A stretch of 34,325 nucleotides of DNA from Treponema sp. (lineage in GTDB: Bacteria; Spirochaetota; Spirochaetia; Treponematales; Breznakiellaceae). The stretch is from the NCBI GenBank assembly GCA_009784775.1, contig WQXQ01000012.1:1-34325 (forward strand), given 5' to 3'. The notes beneath the pieces are model-generated. The model ran no database searches. It was given only the letters and a program-made list of their open reading frames with translations, and was not told where the DNA came from. The translations under genes and the position numbers were made by a program. Shown one piece after another: positions 24,737-34,325 of this stretch (positions within the stretch are counted from its first letter, which is position 1; each line of letters starts with the position of its first letter).

Positions 24737-25458
24737 CTTAGTCCTTTATAAAACACGCGTACTTGTTTATATAAACCATCGCCTTCGCTTTTGGTTTCAA
24801 CATCGCTAATGTCATTTAAGGTGGTGTGAATAAGGCGGCGGTCAAAGGGATTCATCGGTTCAAGCAAAACTGAAGTGCGGTTTTCCCGGACCCGGTCGGC
24901 AACGGTATAGGCAAGGCGCACCAGCGATTCTTCACGGCGAATGCGGTAATTTTCGCTGTCCAAAATGACCCGCGTACTTTCACGGCCCTGCCGTCCGGCA
25001 TAAATATTGGCCAATAACTGGATGGCATCAAGGTTTTTCCCTTTTTTCCCAATCAAAATCGAAGAATACTCCGAATCGATTTTCAGGCCAAGTTTGAATT
25101 CCTCCCGGAACAAAACACTCACCTTACCGCCATAACCCATACGCTCAACAAGGCCTTCGACAAAAGCCGTCATCTTCTGCTCAAACTCGCTTTGAGACAC
25201 AGGGTCGCTGCACACCGGCTGGCGGGAATAGCTGCGCCGGTTCTCTTCACCCCCATCGGCAGCTTTTACCGCACGGGCATACGCAGGGGAAACCGGTTTA
25301 TCGGTATGCACCCTAATCCGCACATGGCCTTTTTTGAACAGGCCCTGACGCTGAGTTTCCAAAATCTCTACGTCAAAATCGTCTTTTTCAAGACCAAGTT
25401 CTTCCGCCGCGCAATCAATTGCTTCTTTTTCAGTACGGCCTTCAAATTCATATGTCAT
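24733..25458 (-). CDS. jag: KH/R3H RNA-binding protein Jag (KhpB)
   Basis: This cytoplasmic RNA-binding protein is commonly encoded beside yidC and linked to cell-division and envelope control in other bacteria. Its 241 residues contain a Jag_N domain (about 1-50, MTYEFEGRTEKEAIDCAAEELGLE...GLFKKGHVRIRV), a KH domain with the GxxG loop in LIGKKGKNLDAIQLLANIY (about 130-160), and an R3H motif in NPFDRRLIHTTL (R-x-x-x-H, about 205-215). AAGGAG precedes the ATG, 18 bases after the yidC stop. The TGA stop overlaps the next ATG. Confidence 0.93.
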   Translation of the reverse strand: MTYEFEGRTEKEAIDCAAEELGLEKDDFDVEILETQRQGLFKKGHVRIRVHTDKPVSPAYARAVKAADGGEENRRSYSRQPVCSDPVSQSEFEQKMTAFVEGLVERMGYGGKVSVLFREEFKLGLKIDSEYSSILIGKKGKNLDAIQLLANIYAGRQGRESTRVILDSENYRIRREESLVRLAYTVADRVRENRTSVLLEPMNPFDRRLIHTTLNDISDVETKSEGDGLYKQVRVFYKGLR

Positions 25459-25476
25459 AATTTTCTCCTTATCGCT

Positions 25477-27282
25477 TTACTTCTTCTTTTTTTTCTTTGG
25501 CGGTACAACGGCTGCCGCAGCGCTGGCCGCAGCCGCCGCTGCCTGTGCCGCCCGCCGCGGCGCTAAATATTTGTTAATCGCCATCTGCTGGACCATGGTA
25601 AGCACGTTGGATATAATCCAGTACAATAGCAGTCCCGAAGGCATATCATACAAAATAAAGAAAAATACTATTGGCATGACGTATAACATCATTTTCATTT
25701 GCGCGTTAGCCTGCTGATCCGGCGTCTGCGTTACCTTGCCGTACAGCAGCTGCGAGCCGACATAAATGAAAGGCAAAAGACGCAGCGCAGTCCAGCCCAA
25801 AATCGGCAGTTTGGCGCCTTCCGGGAAATTCCAGATCGATTCAGGCATTGAAAGATCGGGTATCCAGCCGGGGATAAACATGGCGCCGCGCAGATCAAAA
25901 TGATTATTAAACAGGCCATACATGGCAAAGAAAATGGGAAGCTGGAGCAGCATGGGCAGACAGCCCGAAAGGGGATTGTATCCTTCTTTTTTGTACAGCT
26001 CTGCCATTTCGGTATTCAGCTTTTGGCGATTGTCTTTGTATTTTTCCTGCAGTTCCTTGATTTTGGGAGCTACAGCCTGCATACGCAGGGTTGCCTCCGA
26101 ACCTTTTTTGGTAAGGGGGAAGAATACAATTTTTACCAGAAGCGTTAACAGGATTATGGCAACGCCGTAATTCGGCACCAGTTTGTAAAAAGCAAGAAGC
26201 AGCCATTTCAAAAGTTTTTCCAGCGGACTTAATATGCCGCGGGAATTTGCAACTTCAAGAAGCTGCATATCGGTCAGCCCAAAGCCGTTGTTCCCGTTGT
26301 TGTAGGTGTGCAGTATATCCTGATTTTTGGGACCAAGATAAAACCGGTACACATCGGCATTGCGCGGAATGTTTATGGGGGGGCGTATGATGTTAAGCCT
26401 CGACGCAGAAGGCAGGCCGGCTTCGGCTTTTTCGGAAAAATTTACTTCATAGTGCGCAAGCAGAGGAATGGCAATGCAGGTAAAATACTTGCCGGAAACC
26501 GCCGCCCATTTGGGGCTGGTAATGATATTTGAATCGTTTGCTTTTTCCTTTCTGTATTTTCCATTGATAAATGTAGAGTACATACGATACTCATAGCGGC
26601 CGTCGATTTTTTCAAAACGCGGTCCCATCTGGGGGCCATAGGAAAGGGTATATGCGCTGCCGCCAAAATTGAATCCCTGCACTGTATGACCGCCATCCAG
26701 AGAAACGGTAAGTTCAAACATATAATCGTGGGGCCTGAAATCATAACGTTTGGTTAACCGGAATTGCCCCCCGCCGTTGGGGATGGAAAAATCCCGGTAA
26801 AATTCCACCATATATTCTGAAATGCGATTCACATAAAAAAGTGATGTAAGCGGCTGGGCATTTAATCCGCCGAACGCAATGGTAAATGCATGCGCTTCGC
26901 GGTTTCCCGAAAGAACCATTTCTACAAAATCATCTTTGTCCCGATGCTGCCTAAGTTTCCATGAAACCACATTGCCGCCGGCATTGGAAAGAACCACGGT
27001 CAAAAGCTCTGTTTCAATGGTTACCCGCTGTTCCAGAGCGGGGCCGCTGTCTGCGTCCAGATCATTGGGAATATCAGGCACAATGGCAATATCCACCGGC
27101 GGCATTACCTCGTTCGGAGGCGCCGTCTCCACAGGAGGCACCGGCTGCGACATATCGATCTGAGACGGCGAATCGGTTTTGGGAGCTTGAACAGCGGGCG
27201 GGAAAAAAATTCCCTGCATTGTATAAAAAACCAAAAGCACCAGCATAGAAAGTACTATTGCCAATAACGTTCTTTTTTCCAT
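25477..27282 (-). CDS. yidC: Membrane protein insertase YidC
   Basis: YidC inserts and folds inner-membrane proteins alone or with SecYEG. At 601 residues it is the Gram-negative type. It has an N-terminal transmembrane helix (about 6-27), a Pro-rich linker, a large periplasmic beta domain (about 70-340) and the conserved insertase core from LLLAFYKLVPNYGVAIILLTLLVKIVFFPLTKKGSEATLRMQ. The core continues with the coiled C1 region KIKELQEKYKDNRQKLNTEMAELYKKEG and PLSGCLPMLLQLPIFFAMYGLF. The positively charged groove residue is Lys (LVK) where E. coli has Arg. The C-terminus is Ala-rich and ends in six Lys, suited to ribosome binding. It lies between yidD (32-base gap) and jag. Confidence 0.96.
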   Translation of the reverse strand: MEKRTLLAIVLSMLVLLVFYTMQGIFFPPAVQAPKTDSPSQIDMSQPVPPVETAPPNEVMPPVDIAIVPDIPNDLDADSGPALEQRVTIETELLTVVLSNAGGNVVSWKLRQHRDKDDFVEMVLSGNREAHAFTIAFGGLNAQPLTSLFYVNRISEYMVEFYRDFSIPNGGGQFRLTKRYDFRPHDYMFELTVSLDGGHTVQGFNFGGSAYTLSYGPQMGPRFEKIDGRYEYRMYSTFINGKYRKEKANDSNIITSPKWAAVSGKYFTCIAIPLLAHYEVNFSEKAEAGLPSASRLNIIRPPINIPRNADVYRFYLGPKNQDILHTYNNGNNGFGLTDMQLLEVANSRGILSPLEKLLKWLLLAFYKLVPNYGVAIILLTLLVKIVFFPLTKKGSEATLRMQAVAPKIKELQEKYKDNRQKLNTEMAELYKKEGYNPLSGCLPMLLQLPIFFAMYGLFNNHFDLRGAMFIPGWIPDLSMPESIWNFPEGAKLPILGWTALRLLPFIYVGSQLLYGKVTQTPDQQANAQMKMMLYVMPIVFFFILYDMPSGLLLYWIISNVLTMVQQMAINKYLAPRRAAQAAAAAASAAAAVVPPKKKKKK

Positions 27283-27314
27283 GTATTTTCCTTTTTCCTT
27301 ATTCTAAAAACATA

Positions 27315-27524
27315 TCAGGGAACCGGATCGTAACCGCCGGCACGGAACGGATGGCAGCGCGTTATCCGTTTTACTGCCAACAGAGAACCCCGGTAAAAAC
27401 CGTACCGCTCAATTGCTTCAACCGCATATGCCGAACACGTTGGATAATACCTGCATGCCGGCGGCAGCCAGGGGGAAATGGCTTTTTGATAAAACCAAAT
27501 CACGCTTAATGCCATCTGTTTCAT
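27315..27524 (-). CDS. yidD: Membrane protein insertion efficiency factor YidD
   Basis: This 69-residue protein of the UPF0161/YidD family is an amphipathic inner-membrane-associated factor that helps insertion through Sec and YidC. The complete signature is visible: [28 protein letters not shown], then [25 protein letters not shown]. It sits between rnpA and yidC, the standard order. Its ATG overlaps the rnpA TGA by four bases, indicating coupled translation. Confidence 0.96.
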   Translation of the reverse strand: MKQMALSVIWFYQKAISPWLPPACRYYPTCSAYAVEAIERYGFYRGSLLAVKRITRCHPFRAGGYDPVP

Positions 27525-27877
27525 TGCAGCAAACCAGCCCTGGAAAACAAATGCTGCAGCTGCCCTGCCCGCCCCGCAAGGGTTGGCTGTACTCCGGGCG
27601 CTTCTTCGGGATATGCCAATAGAATTAAGTCATATCCGCATCGCAGCCTGGGCTTTAAGCTGCGGTATGCTTCCCTGCCCAGCCGTTTTGCGCGGTTTCG
27701 CTGCACAGCGGCGCCAAAATTACGGGAAAAGGTAAAGCAAATCCGATTGTACGGCAGATTATTTTCCAACACAAAAAGTTTCGCTCCCCGGCATCCAACA
27801 CGCCTTCCCTTGCCAAAAACTTCCCTAATTTCATTCCGTCTCTTTAAGCGTTCTTCACGCGTAAAACAAAAACTAAT
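27521..27877 (-). CDS. rnpA: Ribonuclease P protein component, probable AUU start
   Basis: RnpA is the protein cofactor of RNase P, which trims tRNA 5' ends. The signature [13 protein letters not shown] is present. The nearest canonical start (GTG 27772) would delete the N-terminal substrate-binding strands. The open frame upstream encodes [34 protein letters not shown], which fits the family start, but it contains no ATG, GTG or TTG. ATT at 27877-27875 is the best candidate, because (M)[13 protein letters not shown] matches the usual family N-terminus and because it overlaps the rpmH TAG stop (ATTAG), like a re-initiation site. From there the protein has 118 residues, normal for RnpA. CTG further upstream is an alternative. 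Confidence 0.9.
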   Translation of the reverse strand: MSFCFTREERLKRRNEIREVFGKGRRVGCRGAKLFVLENNLPYNRICFTFSRNFGAAVQRNRAKRLGREAYRSLKPRLRCGYDLILLAYPEEAPGVQPTLAGRAGQLQHLFSRAGLLQ

Positions 27878-28028
27878 AGGGCTTTTTCTCGTCAGAAGCG
27901 GTTAATTTATACCGGCCCTTGGCCCTGCGGCGTTTCAGTACCTGTCTGCCATTGCGAGTCTTCATTCTTGCGCGGAACCCAAACTTGCGATTCCGTTTAA
28001 CCTTACTTGGTTGATACGTCCGTTTCAT
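27873..28028 (-). CDS. rpmH: 50S ribosomal protein L34
   Basis: This 51-residue basic ribosomal protein has the invariant opening [22 protein letters not shown], then [21 protein letters not shown]. The C-terminal extension ASDEKKPY is slightly longer than the E. coli protein (46 residues). AAGGAG lies 9 bases before the ATG. It follows rpoC by only 25 bases without a terminator and overlaps the probable rnpA start by five bases. Confidence 0.97.
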   Translation of the reverse strand: MKRTYQPSKVKRNRKFGFRARMKTRNGRQVLKRRRAKGRYKLTASDEKKPY

Positions 28029-28053
28029 GGAATATACTCCTTAAAATAATCTT

Positions 28054-31000
28054 CTAATCTTCTTCAGCTTCCTCAACGGTAATATCTACCGCAGTGATAG
28101 CTTCTGTAATAGCGGCAGCTTCAAGTTTCCGCTGTTCCAGGATTTCCTGCATTTGTTTTTCCAGATCCTGGCTGTCTTCATCATATAATTTAATATCACG
28201 ATACCGCTTCATGCCGGTACCCGCAGGAATAGGATGGCCTATAATGATATTTTCTTTCAAACCCCGCAGATAGTCAACGCTGCCGGCTATGGCGGCATTG
28301 GTTAATACACGGGTGGTTTCCTGGAAGCTGGCCGCCGAGAGGAACGAGTCGATGTTCAGCGATGCCTTGGTAATACCCTGGAACATGGGCTGAGCAATGG
28401 CCGGCTGACCGCCTTCAGCGATAACTCTGGCATTTTCCTCATGGAAGCGATACTTGTCTACCATTTGACCATAAATGAAACGAGTGTCGCCAACAGAACG
28501 AACTTCAACCTTTCGCATCATCTGCCGTATAATAACGCCGATGTGTTTGTCGTTAATCGACACACCCTGCAGGCGGTATACCTGTTGAATCTCGTCCATC
28601 AGGTAACGCTGGAGTCTGCTTTCACCCAGAATATGCAATACATCATGAGGATTAATGGCGCCGGCACACAGCAGTTCGCCGGCCTCTACGGTGTCACCAT
28701 CGCGCACCAAAAGACGTTTGCTCATGGGAATCAAATGGACATATTCACGATCAAATGAGTCTTTCACAACAACTTTGCGTTTGCCTTTCACAATGCCGTC
28801 GAAATACACTTTTCCCGAAACCTTGGCAAGTTCCGCCGGGCTTCTTGGCTTGCGCGCCTCAAAGAGCTCGCTGACGCGGGGAAGACCGGAAGTAATATCC
28901 ATAGCGCGGGCTGATTCTTTCAATATCTTGGCTATAGTACGGCCTGCCTTGATTTTTTCACCTTCATCCACCTGAAGAATTGCCCCGCCAGGCAAGTGAT
29001 ACGAAACGATCTCTCCGCCATTTTCATCGACGATATGGATACGGGGCTGCTTGTTCTCAAGCTGGAATTCGGTAATACGTTTTTCGGTATGCCCGGTATC
29101 CTCATCCAGCTCTTCCTTAAGGGTTGTTCCGGGAATAATATCTTCGTATTTAACTATTCCGCTTGCTTCGGCAATAATGGGATCGGAGAAAGGCTCAAAA
29201 GTGGCGATGATCTTTTCTTTTTCAACAACCATTCCTTTTTTTACCATGACTTCCGAGCCGTTTCTGATTCCAATTTTTTGTTCCTGGCCGATAAGGCAGA
29301 GCAAACTGGTTCCGTCAGGATTTTTCAGAACAAGGGCATAGGCAATTTCCGGTGAAACAATAGTCTCGCCGCCGCGCTTGATAATGGGATCGTTACGAAT
29401 GATTCGTTTTCCGTCTTCTACCAAAAGTTTGTCGCCGGATTCCAGCTTGTATTCCTGCATTACCTTGCATACTCTTGCCTGACCTTTGCGGGTAAACAGC
29501 CAATGTCCGTTATCAAGCTCCACATGGGCACCTTCCACATCACGGATATACACCGGATATTTCAGAGAGATATGGTTATCTTCACTCATCTTGGTGGCGG
29601 TACCACCGATATGGAAGGTACGCATGGTAAGCTGTGTTCCGGGCTGGCCAATGGACTGAGCGGCAATGGTTCCCACCGCTTCACCAATATCCACAACGCG
29701 GTTAGTGGCAAGATTGCGTCCATAGCATTTGCGGCAAACGCCGTGTTTTGCCTCGCAGGTCAGAACGGTTCTGATCCGCACGACATCAACTCCGGCAGCG
29801 TCTATTTTGGCGGCAATCGGCTGGGTAATTTCTTCGTTTACATCAAGGATCAGCTCGCCGGTAATGGGATGTTTTACCCGTTCCAGCGTGTACCGGCCCA
29901 CAATGCGGTCACTTAAGGGCTCAATAATATCTTCGCCGTCTTTGACTGCCGTATAGGTAATACCGTTAATGGTACCGCAGTCATCTTCATTAACCACGAC
30001 ATCCTGGGCAATATCTACCAGACGGCGGGTAAGATAACCTGCTTCGGCCGTTTTAAGAGCCGTATCGGCAAGACCTTTGCGCGCACCGTTAGTCGAAATA
30101 AAGAACTCGATAACCGAAAGCCCTTCCTTAAAGTTTGAACGAATCGGCAATTCAATAATGTCGCCGGATGGTTTTGCCATAAGGCCCCGCATTCCGGCAA
30201 GCTGGCGTATCTGGTTGCGGCTGCCGCGCGCCCCGGAGTTGGCCATCATGTAAATGGAGTTAAAGCCGTCACGATCCGCTTCCAGTGTTTTCATCATAAT
30301 GTTGGTCAGGTCTTCGTTGGTTTTGGTCCACACTTCAACGACTTTATTGTAACGTTCTTCCTGAGTCATGATACCTTTTCGCCACTGAGACTGAATCGTT
30401 TCAACTTCCTTGTTGGCTTTTTCGATCATTTCGGCTTTTTCTTTGGGAACTACAATATCATCAATACCGATGGTGGCGCCAAAAACTGTCGCATAACGGT
30501 AGCCGGTGGCTTTAATGGCATCAAGCATTTTTACCGTAATCCACGAGCCTTTTACATCAAAGATATGCTCAATAAGGGCGCGCAGTTCCTTGTCTTTCAA
30601 TTCATAATTGATAAAAGGAATATCGCCGGACAATTCTTCGTTAAACACCAGCCTTCCGGCAGTGGTCTCTATGGTTCCGTCTTTCCGGGCTTCCGCCTCG
30701 TGTCCTACTTTATCCCAAATGGGGTATTTCACCGGCTTAACGCGAATAAGCGCCTCCCAATCCAGGGCCTTATTCTCTACCGCCATGAGTACTTCTTCTA
30801 TTGATGAGTAGTAGGGAATATTGTTTTTGGTTTCCGGTCTGGAAGACCCCGGCCGTTTGGCGTTGGGTTTAATTCTGGTAAGGAAGTTTATTCCCAGTAC
30901 CATATCCTGAGAGGGGAATACAATGGTTTTGCCATTTGCGGGGTTCAACAGATTTTTTGCGGACAGCATTAATGTCCAACACTCCATCTGTGCCGCCTGA

Positions 31001-32385
31001 GTAAGGGGCACATGGACTGCCATCTGGTCGCCGTCAAAGTCGGCATTAAACGCATGACAAACCAGAGGGTGCAGCTTAATTGCCTTCCCTTCCACCAGCA
31101 CCGGTTCAAAGGCCTGAATACCCAAACGATGCAAAGTAGGAGCGCGGTTTAACAATACCGGATGTTCTTTTACGACTTCATCAAGAATGGCAAAAACTTC
31201 GGGGCTTTCCGCCTCTACCAGCATTTTGGCTTTTTTAATATTATAGACAACATCTTTGTCAACCAGTTTCTTCATGATGAATGGTTTGAATAATTCCATT
31301 GCCATTTTGGTAGGAAGTCCGCACTGCCACATTTTAAGATCCGGCCCTACGGTGATAACCGAACGGCCTGAATAGTCAACCCGCTTGCCCAATAGGTTCT
31401 GGCGGAAACGTCCCTGTTTTCCTTTGAGCATATCGCTGATCGATTTAAGGGGCCGGTTGGAAGAGCCTTTCACCACTTTCTTTTTCTTGGAATTGTCAAA
31501 GAGGGCGTCCACCGCTTCCTGCAGCATACGCTTTTCGTTGCGGATAATAATGTCGGGCGCATTAAGAACCTGCAGCCGCTTAAGCCGGTTATTCCGGTTA
31601 ATCACACGGCGGTACAGATCGTTCAGATCGCTGGTGGCAAAACGTCCGCCGTCAAGCTGAACCATGGGACGCAGTTCCGGCGGTATCACCGGAATAACAT
31701 CAAGGATCATCCATTCGGGTTTGTTTTCGGAGTTGCGGAAATTCTCGACAATCTCAATGCGCTTCAGCAGACGCTTGTCGCTTTTTACGCCTTTCTCGAT
31801 CATTTTTTCCCGCAGTTCCGTAGCCATCTGATCCAGATTGATATTTTCCAGCAGGGTGCGAATTGCCTCGGCGCCCATGCCTGCGGTAAAACCACCGCCG
31901 TACCGTTCCTGTTCCTCGGTGAATTCATCTTCGGTAAGCAGCTGCCCTTTTTTCAGATCCGTATCAGCCGGATCGATAACGACATATTTTTCATAGTACA
32001 ATACCGAACGCAAAGACATCATGGACATATCAAGAAGCAATCCCATGCGGCTGGGAACCGAACGGTAGTACCATATATGCGAAACCGGCGCCGCCAGTTC
32101 AATATGGCCCATGCGTTCACGGCGTACCTTAAAGTGAGTCACCTCAACGCCGCAGCGATCGCAGATTACTCCTTTATACCGGATCGATTTAAATTTTCCG
32201 CAATAACATTCCCATTCCTTGGTGGTCCCAAAAATCCGCTCGCAGAAGAGGCCGTCTTTTTCAGGACGGAGAGTCCGGTAATTTATTGTTTCCGGTTTTT
32301 TCACTTCCCCATATGACCAGTTTCTGATCATATTCGGAGAAGCCAGCCGAATCATTATCGAATCAAATTCCTGTATGTCCCGCAT
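28054..32385 (-). CDS. rpoC: DNA-directed RNA polymerase subunit beta'
   Basis: This is the catalytic clamp subunit of RNA polymerase. From the second of two adjacent ATGs (32385; AAGGAG five bases upstream, against two for the ATG at 32388) it has 1443 residues. Landmarks are the N-terminal zinc site [21 protein letters not shown], the active-site Mg loop [12 protein letters not shown], the second zinc site [13 protein letters not shown], and the bridge/trigger region [28 protein letters not shown]. This last has Gln where the near-universal sequence is SIGEPGTQ. It is full length with no breaks. The gap to rpoB is about 20 bases, and rpmH follows immediately. Confidence 0.97.
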   Translation of the reverse strand: MRDIQEFDSIMIRLASPNMIRNWSYGEVKKPETINYRTLRPEKDGLFCERIFGTTKEWECYCGKFKSIRYKGVICDRCGVEVTHFKVRRERMGHIELAAPVSHIWYYRSVPSRMGLLLDMSMMSLRSVLYYEKYVVIDPADTDLKKGQLLTEDEFTEEQERYGGGFTAGMGAEAIRTLLENINLDQMATELREKMIEKGVKSDKRLLKRIEIVENFRNSENKPEWMILDVIPVIPPELRPMVQLDGGRFATSDLNDLYRRVINRNNRLKRLQVLNAPDIIIRNEKRMLQEAVDALFDNSKKKKVVKGSSNRPLKSISDMLKGKQGRFRQNLLGKRVDYSGRSVITVGPDLKMWQCGLPTKMAMELFKPFIMKKLVDKDVVYNIKKAKMLVEAESPEVFAILDEVVKEHPVLLNRAPTLHRLGIQAFEPVLVEGKAIKLHPLVCHAFNADFDGDQMAVHVPLTQAAQMECWTLMLSAKNLLNPANGKTIVFPSQDMVLGINFLTRIKPNAKRPGSSRPETKNNIPYYSSIEEVLMAVENKALDWEALIRVKPVKYPIWDKVGHEAEARKDGTIETTAGRLVFNEELSGDIPFINYELKDKELRALIEHIFDVKGSWITVKMLDAIKATGYRYATVFGATIGIDDIVVPKEKAEMIEKANKEVETIQSQWRKGIMTQEERYNKVVEVWTKTNEDLTNIMMKTLEADRDGFNSIYMMANSGARGSRNQIRQLAGMRGLMAKPSGDIIELPIRSNFKEGLSVIEFFISTNGARKGLADTALKTAEAGYLTRRLVDIAQDVVVNEDDCGTINGITYTAVKDGEDIIEPLSDRIVGRYTLERVKHPITGELILDVNEEITQPIAAKIDAAGVDVVRIRTVLTCEAKHGVCRKCYGRNLATNRVVDIGEAVGTIAAQSIGQPGTQLTMRTFHIGGTATKMSEDNHISLKYPVYIRDVEGAHVELDNGHWLFTRKGQARVCKVMQEYKLESGDKLLVEDGKRIIRNDPIIKRGGETIVSPEIAYALVLKNPDGTSLLCLIGQEQKIGIRNGSEVMVKKGMVVEKEKIIATFEPFSDPIIAEASGIVKYEDIIPGTTLKEELDEDTGHTEKRITEFQLENKQPRIHIVDENGGEIVSYHLPGGAILQVDEGEKIKAGRTIAKILKESARAMDITSGLPRVSELFEARKPRSPAELAKVSGKVYFDGIVKGKRKVVVKDSFDREYVHLIPMSKRLLVRDGDTVEAGELLCAGAINPHDVLHILGESRLQRYLMDEIQQVYRLQGVSINDKHIGVIIRQMMRKVEVRSVGDTRFIYGQMVDKYRFHEENARVIAEGGQPAIAQPMFQGITKASLNIDSFLSAASFQETTRVLTNAAIAGSVDYLRGLKENIIIGHPIPAGTGMKRYRDIKLYDEDSQDLEKQMQEILEQRKLEAAAITEAITAVDITVEEAEED

Positions 32386-32407
32386 CATGTCTCCTTAGAA
32401 GTCTCTG

Positions 32408-34325
<1,918 letters not shown>

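Noticed and set aside
27290-28060. Replication origin near rpmH/rnpA
   Set aside because: No dnaA, dnaN, DnaA-box cluster or AT-rich unwinding region is visible. The gene order alone is not enough.

Overview
The window looks like chromosome from a Treponema-type spirochaete with about 50% GC, close to the termite-gut or environmental treponemes rather than T. pallidum. This rests on the overall protein flavour (GyrA, RpoB/RpoC, MiaB, YidC), a periplasmic family I associate with spirochaetes, many signal-peptide TPR and outer-membrane proteins, and tightly overlapping ATGA-type gene junctions. No rRNA, tRNA, phage or CRISPR locus is visible.

Layout. (1) 1-1610: an AT-rich left edge and a subtilisin-like protease lacking a visible N-terminus, closed by a terminator. 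(2) 6178-1610, minus strand: a compressed operon thiN > folD > small membrane protein > miaB > LapA-like > TPR/SPOR protein. miaB carries one in-frame TGA and is otherwise intact on both sides. (3) 6219-7595, plus: CCA-adding enzyme with no ATG/GTG/TTG start. (4) 11069-7708, minus: a large membrane-anchored protein and a family 5 solute-binding lipoprotein. (5) 11130-14865, plus: TPR protein, TraB-family protein and MscS channel, joined by two ATGA overlaps. (6) 15442-14862, minus: an AT-rich VapBC toxin-antitoxin pair. (7) 15547-18812: a strong promoter, a structured leader and two paralogous outer-membrane barrel proteins ending at a terminator. (8) 18837-19380: a GxxExxY (PD-(D/E)XK-like) gene bracketed by inverted copies of an intergenic repeat. 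(9) 19437-22383: gyrA and a META-like lipoprotein. (10) 34325-22451, minus: rpoB (partial) > rpoC > rpmH > rnpA > yidD > yidC > jag > conserved periplasmic protein > guaB. These genes are densely packed and guaB has its own promoter.

How the genes work together. The right-hand block joins RNA polymerase, ribosomal protein L34, RNase P protein, membrane insertion (YidD, YidC) and an RNA-binding KH/R3H protein in one unidirectional array. The rpmH-to-jag core is normally found beside dnaA, but here it follows rpoC. The left operon mixes thiamine and folate cofactor synthesis with tRNA modification and envelope proteins. The TPR-TraB-MscS set looks like an envelope or osmotic-response unit.

The most unusual signals are: the in-frame UGA in miaB, followed by 182 intact codons and a stem-loop; an AUU start for rnpA overlapping the rpmH stop; the missing canonical start of the CCA enzyme; gyrA and guaB with -10 boxes almost touching their ATG (leaderless candidates); and a repeat family present as a solo palindrome, as a single arm, and as inverted arms around a nuclease-like gene. 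Several of these could also come from sequencing or assembly error, so reads should be checked first.
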